A stretch of DNA of 64,000 nucleotides, from NCBI GenBank assembly GCA_032821775.1, contig JAVLRN010000007.1, positions 1,736,001-1,800,000 on the forward strand, written 5' to 3'. Each line of letters starts with the position of its first letter. Position 1 is the stretch's first letter. Under the pieces are notes generated by a model. The model searched no databases and had not been told where the DNA came from. It worked only from the letters and a program-made list of their open reading frames with translations. A program made the position numbers and the translations under genes. Source of the DNA: Sanguinoderma infundibulare. Its lineage: Eukaryota > Basidiomycota > Agaricomycetes > Polyporales > Polyporaceae. Of the stretch, positions 58,714-64,000 are shown in pieces.

Positions 58714-59941
58714 CTAGTTCATTTCCACGTTCGCCTCGTCTAGCGCATTGCTCGCCGCGCGGCCTTCCTCAAGTCTCGCCCCACCGAAGAACGCACGAAT
58801 ATCTTTCTGTTTGGGGTCATGAGCAGCGCTGCCGATACCACCCTTCTGGCGTACCTGCACATCCGTGGAACGTTAATGCAAAGGCTTGAAGCGTGACTGC
58901 GACTACGTACCACGCCGGCAAGATGCTCGCGGTGATTCACCTCGGTGACCCTGACGTGAAGCCTCGGCGGATCACTGTCCGAGAAATCCAGCGGTTGTCC
59001 TTCCTTCGCCCCCTACGAAGTAGGTTCAATCCTCGAGGCCAAGCACAGCACACAGAAAGGTGAGTTACCTGGACCTCGACCGCCAATCTAGTCCACGCCG
59101 TATTATGCAGTCCTCTGTACTTGTCTCCGGGATGGCGCCCGCTCTCGTCTTTAACGAGCAGGGCTGGAATGAGCTCGCTGATGCACAGGCCATGGCTCGC
59201 AAGGGCGATGTTGACACCTGCTTTGCCCTCTCTTGCAGCTTGCCAGATATGGGGCATCACCAGCTCGTCGATCGCCTTCGATGCGCGAGCATATACGTCG
59301 TCCACGCTCTCGCCGCCGGGGAACTTCTGTGAACGTTCATGCAGCACTGGCCAAATCCCTTTGGCGAATTGCTCCTCGAGGGTCAAACCAGGTGTCTGAT
59401 TCCAGGACCACGGGTTTCCCTCGGCGTCACCAAAGTGTTGTTCCCGCAGAAGGGGAGACTCGGTGAGGGGGGGCTTGGGGTCGGGTTGGGCGTCGCGGAC
59501 GGCCTGTCCGGTCCAAAGGGCGCGCTTGAGGGTAGAGGCGTAGATCGCGGCGAAGCGGGTGCTGGATAGTGATTTCCCCAATGCTTTGGCTTGCTGCACA
59601 GAGGTCATCTAATATGCTCGTCCGCTTCTCAGACTGGGATTGCCTTACGTTCATGCCTATACATGGGTAAGCGCCTGCAGTGGAAGGTTGGAATTTGTTG
59701 GATGCTTACCATGGTTGCTCAGAGGTGCATCTTTCCACCCCGCCCAAACTTCGAGCTGAATGTCAACCATGGTCTAGGTTAATACTACCGTTAAACGGGT
59801 CATTGAGCTTGCCCAAGCACCAAATTATCCGTTGATTCTCCGTGCCTAATCTGCATCGGCTGTGAGTCTCTTGTAGCATTCGGGATCCAGTTGTCCACTC
59901 ACGAAGGTGACGATGACTGTGGGCGTGGACACTGAGGACAT
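58714..59941 (-). CDS. Histidine phosphatase (phosphoglycerate mutase-like)
   Basis: Short exons at the 5' end rebuild the active site. MSSVSTPTVIVTF is joined to IRHGESTDNL (RHG motif), then LEVWAGWKDAPLSNHG. The main exon holds QAKALGKSLSSTRFAAIYAS, RALWTGQAV, LLREQHFGDAEGNPW and INIALASHGLCISELIPALL-like sequence with the second catalytic His. The 3' exons read DPPRLHVRVTEVNHREHLAG and IRAFFGGARLEEGRAASNAL. The broad branch includes phosphoglycerate mutases and many metabolite phosphatases; the substrate is not determinable. The RHG exon is only 30 nt. Confidence 0.88.
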
Positions 59942-60262
59942 GGTTGTGTTCCAAAGAAGGTGCCCACCGCCTGTGCATGGTCACCGATACCGAATGAATG
60001 AGCCGAGTCAACGTGCTTTGTTAGCCGGCTATTACCTCGAGCTGTGCTGGGCTGACTAAGCGTGGGCGGGGAGGGTGGGCGGCGCGGGGGGTCTTGGCTT
60101 GCGCCCTCACCGTGTCGAGCAGGCTTGCGTGTCGTCACCGTCAGTGGACGCGCGTCCCCGACGCTCGTCTTTATAAGCTTTCCTTTCGGCTACCACATCT
60201 CTACTCTCTTTCTCGTTGTCCACGACCATCAACTTCACGAATACCTGGATACCTCTCTCGCT

Positions 60263-61518
60263 ATGTCTACCTCAGCCTCCCCTGACCGCGACGCTCAGCT
60301 TCTAGACGTCGGCAAGCAATGCTCCGACCCGACTTGTCTTCTGGTCGACTTCCTCCCATTCAAGTGTCAGCATTGTGCGCAGCCCTTCTGCGGTGAACAC
60401 TTCTTGCCTACCGCCCACCACTGCTCCAAGTACGATGCGGCGAAGCATGATCGGGTCGCACCTTCTTGTGAGTCCGCCATTCTTCCTGTACTTCGCGGTT
60501 CACGAGCGCGCCGCTCATTCCTGAGTCCAGGTCCTTTGTGCAACACTCCTGTGGCCATACCTCCCGGGCAGGATCCCAATATCCGCATGGAGCGACACAT
60601 CAACACCGAGTGCTCTGTCATGACCGGAAGATCTGGTAAAGCCAAGAGTACGCCACGCTGCGCTCGACCCAAGTGTGGCAAGTTGCTCTTCTCGCCCATA
60701 CGTTGCGACGTGAGTGATTCCTTTCTCTTCGCGGCAAGTTATATCCGTCGTTGCACAACTTCCCATTGACTTCTTTCCGGACGTCCTGCCCCGGTAGTCA
60801 TGCAAGCAACAATTCTGTCCAGAACATCGCTTCCAGAAGGATCACCCTTGCTCCGCGCTCAAGGCGTCTGGGTCAAGTCACCATGCCGGCGCGAAGGCCT
60901 GGGCGAATGTGCAGAACCAGACGAGCGCCGCGTCGGCCGCCGCCATGGCTGCCATGAAGCGTGCTGCTGCGTCTGCAAATGCATCGCCTCGGACAGGTCA
61001 GACACAATCACCGACTGCGGCCTCCGACACGAAACCGGGTTCCTCTTCGCGATCCAACCCATTTTCTTCAACGGACCGGTGAGTTATCTCCGTTACCTTC
61101 GTTCTCAGTGGATCACTCATGGACGTGCAGTCAAACCATCCTGCTGGCAACTCCACCTTCCCTCCCCGTTGCTGTTTCAACGCCTAACGATGCTGATGTC
61201 TCCAACGATCCGCCGACACGATGCTCACCCAAACCTACGACATCCAATAATCCGTCTACTCTATCTTTCGTACCATCGCCGCTGTTCGGCATGGCGTAAT
61301 GCTTGGACACCACCACTGTATCGATATCCTCGTCTCCATCCATCGAATGATTGCTTTGTATCATCTACTACCCACCTCGTCGCAGGCGTGCGAAGGCAGA
61401 GCGGGAGAGTCGGCGGAAAGCCATTGAAGCACGGGCGCGGAAGGGCATTCCGCCTACCGAGGCAGAGAAGGCTTTCTTGGCCGAAGGGAATGGGAAGGAC
61501 GAGTGCGTGATCATGTAG
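60263..61518 (+). CDS. AN1-type zinc-finger protein with CaaX tail (ZFAND2/AIRAPL-like)
   Basis: Two AN1 zinc fingers: CSDPTCLLVDFLPFKCQHC through CGEHFLPTAHHC, then CARPKCGKLLFSPIRCD spliced to SCKQQFCPEHRFQKDHPC. Between them CPLCNTPVAIPPGQDPNIRM occurs as in the ZFAND2 family. A Ser/Ala-rich linker leads to a basic helical segment ERESRRKAIEARARKGIPPT. The protein ends DECVIM, a canonical CaaX prenylation motif. ZFAND2B/AIRAPL in animals is a prenylated proteasome and ER-associated factor, so this is probably its fungal counterpart. Four or more introns. Confidence 0.88.
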
Positions 61519-61978
61519 GGTTCTTGCTATACCGCGATGTGGCTCGTTGACTGCTATAGTATCCACAAATTGCATTGTCGAATGTCGCCGGAAGCTTGAT
61601 TGCTCGGAGTGCGTTTGATCGAATGAAGCTGTGGTTTGATACTCTTGTCTTCGCTGTCTCTCTGAGAACTACGGGCCACAATCTCACGGAACGTCGTCCC
61701 TCCGCCCCAAACTTGAATATGTGGATGAGGCAATGACTCGGGGTGCATCTAGTCGGTCGTTGACCGCGCGCTCCGTGGTCAAGGAATGGAAGACCTTCGA
61801 GGAAGTGTTCGGGAGGAGTCATCCGGCGGTTTGAGAATCCCTCGCTGGTGCTCTTACCCACTCTTCTCTTCCTGTCTGACAAGGCGTAGATCTACCATTC
61901 TCTCCGTCGTGCACTCCCTATACAGTCCTATACCGCTCTCACACCTATGTGCATCCATTTCCCCCCTTCGGCCCTGCA
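61519..61978. other. Intergenic region
   Basis: 460 bp between the AN1 gene stop and the start of the DUF6534 gene. No other feature seen. Confidence 0.45.
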
Positions 61979-64000
61979 ATGGACCTCTCTGGCAACTCAG
62001 GCATCCTACTGCCACCTGTGGGGGCCACGATTGCGTGGGTGCTGTTCGGGCTCTGTTTCTCGCTGCTGTGCGTACTCTGAACCTTCGGACCACGCTTATG
62101 CCGGGGGCTTACTTGCAGCGTTTCGCAGGTTCTATGGCGTCATGTTGTGCCAAGCGTACTGGTACTTCCAGATGTATCAGGAAGATCCTAGGGACCTAAA
62201 GATTACAGTGAGCAGTGCTGTGCTCGAATTCGCTCATTTCCTCATCATGTTGCGTGCAGGTCACTGCAATACTGTACGGAGGCCAGCTATCTTGTATTTT
62301 TGTGGAGTGATTGACTGCTGCGCAGAATCGCCAACGCCGTAAACCTGGCTCTCATCATGCATACCTGGCAGGCAGTTTTCGCTTGACTGTTGGACGTATA
62401 TGCACTAACTACGCGCAACGCAGTTACTTCTATGCCGTCGGGAGCTACGCGGCTCCAGATGCTTTCAATCATATATCAAGGTACTTCATCTCCTTATTCT
62501 TAACATACCGATAACTGATCGCCATCTCTGGCAGCTCCCTTGTGGTACGTCCTTGCCCGCTGTCTATATTCCAGAGGAACGCGCCGTTAATGCATTGTTC
62601 AGTTCACGCCCATATCTATAGTAAGAGTTTATGATGTGAATTCCATTGAATGCTGATCGCGACTCGTCTGCTAGTTCATATGCATTTTGCTGTGCGAATA
62701 GTGCGTCGCGACCAAATGTCGATGCTTTAATGTGCTGACTATTCGTTGACAGTGTTTACGTCCGAAGAACCTACTTCAGTGAGATGTCTGTGGCTTGTCC
62801 TCTCGGGACAGGTGCTGACGAGCCGACAGTCTTGCCCCCAATCGCTAGATGGGTGTTTATCATGCTGGCCGTGAGATCTCCTCTTCCGACATTCAATACG
62901 GATGGACTAATCCGCTTCTTATCAGGTCTTGGTTGTAGCATCTGCCACGGGTGAGTCGCACGATCACTGTATGCATGCGCGCCGTGTTGAACGGCTGCAC
63001 AGCGTTCATCACTAGTGAGCAGCGATTTCATTTGGTCCAGAAGGTTGCCTTGCAGTCTCACCACGTACTCTGGCCTGGCCAGCCCTTACGGTTCAGGTGT
63101 AAGTGACCATGATGCCCTCTCGTTCATGCACACCACTTACGGCGCTGTTTAGAGCATTGCAACCCACGTTCGAGCAATGGCTGAAGTTCAAAGTCGGTCT
63201 CAACCGTTCGGAACGAAAGATGTCTGTTCTGACCATTCGTATCAAGTGGCTTGTGTCTGCGACGTTTGGCTGCGCGACGGTGGCCGACTTGGGTCTGGCA
63301 GTCGTCCTGAGTTTGGCACTGCATGTCAGCCGCACAGGCTTTAAAAGGTTGGTAGTTCAAGCCAAGACTTCGGCCTCGGACTAACCGGATCTCGATGGCG
63401 CAGGACCGACGTTCTCCTGAACTCGATTATCATCAATGCGTTCAGGACGGGGACCGTGACGAGGTAGTACCCTCCAGATTCCCAAGGCTATGTAGTGCTG
63501 CTCACGTCCACGTCAACCTAGCCTTCTGAGCGTCGCATGCTTGCTAGTCGTGAGTCGCCCGAAATGAGTGATCGTGCACACGTGCTCATCTTCCTCAGGC
63601 AGTGTTCGAAGGGAAGAACGTTGTGATCATCCCGCTCAGCATAATGGTCGCAAAGAGTGAGCCCCGGGGCCCGTCTCATCTCCCTCCTCGGACGCGCTAG
63701 TATTGACCGACCGTTTTGACAGTTTACGCGAACGCGACGCTCGTAACGTAGGCCTTCCTCTCGGAAGCTTCGTGCTTTAAAAACTTCATTGCACGCGCTG
63801 ACCTGTCCGCTTCCAGGCTGAACATCCGGCGTGGCTTGTCGGAGAAGCTGAGGCCGCAGGCCGGAATCGGATCGAGCGACATGATCAGTCTGAGCGCCTT
63901 CGACTGTGCCCCACGATGGCCATCGGGAGAACGAGAACGCGAGAGGGGCGAGGATGGCGTCGCGGCTGTGCCTACGGGCAGCCGCTTAACGCCAACGCTT
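61979..64000 (+). CDS. DUF6534-type multi-pass membrane protein, 3' end cut by the window
   Basis: Starts MDLSGNSGILLPPVGATIAW. Spliced exons give VLFGLCFSLLFYGVMLCQAY then WYFQMYQEDPRDLKIT, the usual opening of this basidiomycete family. Later exons include RMSVLTIRIKWLVSATFGCA-like and LAVVLSLALHVSRTGFKR, then TDVLLNSIIINAFRTGTVT, IIPLSIMVAK and ATLVTLNIRRGLSEKLR. These correspond to the conserved C-terminal transmembrane block. Many short exons and introns; the frame is open to the last base. About seven membrane spans expected. Function unknown; these proteins are strongly expanded in Agaricomycetes. Confidence 0.75.

Overview
The window is nuclear DNA of a filamentous basidiomycete, most likely a wood-inhabiting Agaricomycete. 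The evidence is: dense genes on both strands; many spliceosomal introns of about 45-90 nt; a fungal-type FunK1 kinase relic; a DUF6534 membrane protein; fungal DUF2235 and arrestin-like genes; an Aur1-type inositol phosphorylceramide synthase; and an intron-containing nuclear tRNA-Thr. I found no CRISPR, operon, plasmid or phage features. Gene models below were assembled by eye from reading frames, splice sites and family motifs. Spans run from start to stop codon, and exon details are given only where I could derive them.

Layout, left to right. 0.5-1.7 kb: heme oxygenase with an iron-type GATA site upstream. 2.0-2.9 kb: a TA-flanked inverted-repeat element without a transposase. 3.0-6.7 kb: an SDR enzyme and a DCAF-like WD40 protein. 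7.0-7.5 kb: kinase relic. 8.2-11.1 kb: GH30 glucanase. 12.2-16.8 kb: two tandem arrestin-like genes. 17.6-22.0 kb: family III CoA-transferase and a DUF2235 hydrolase. 22.7 kb: tRNA-Thr. 23.0-28.2 kb: APC2, an HSL-like hydrolase and a broken tandem copy of its 3' half. 28.3-32.7 kb: two tandem Hst2/SIRT2-type sirtuins. 33.0-37.4 kb: S28 peptidase and a MYND protein. 37.4-39.5 kb: a poorly explained stretch. 39.5-47.7 kb: tafazzin, Aur1, NAD(P)HX epimerase, ORC6 and an EBP-type sterol isomerase. 47.9-53.6 kb: guanine deaminase, a BTB protein and MON1. 53.7-61.5 kb: UFD2, bL35m, a histidine phosphatase and an AN1 zinc-finger protein. 62.0 kb to the edge: a DUF6534 membrane protein cut by the window end.

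Most genes are independent housekeeping functions rather than a pathway cluster. Ubiquitin and proteasome factors recur (DCAF, APC2, UFD2, AN1 protein). Three lipid enzymes lie within about 8 kb (tafazzin, Aur1, EBP). Several gene pairs diverge from very short shared promoters of 99-321 bp.

The most striking signal is a set of microexons of 8, 10 and 19 nt in four genes: both sirtuins, tafazzin and the S28 peptidase. Each encodes an invariant family motif and would be missed by ordinary gene prediction. I did not find a convincing undescribed defence or biosynthetic system.
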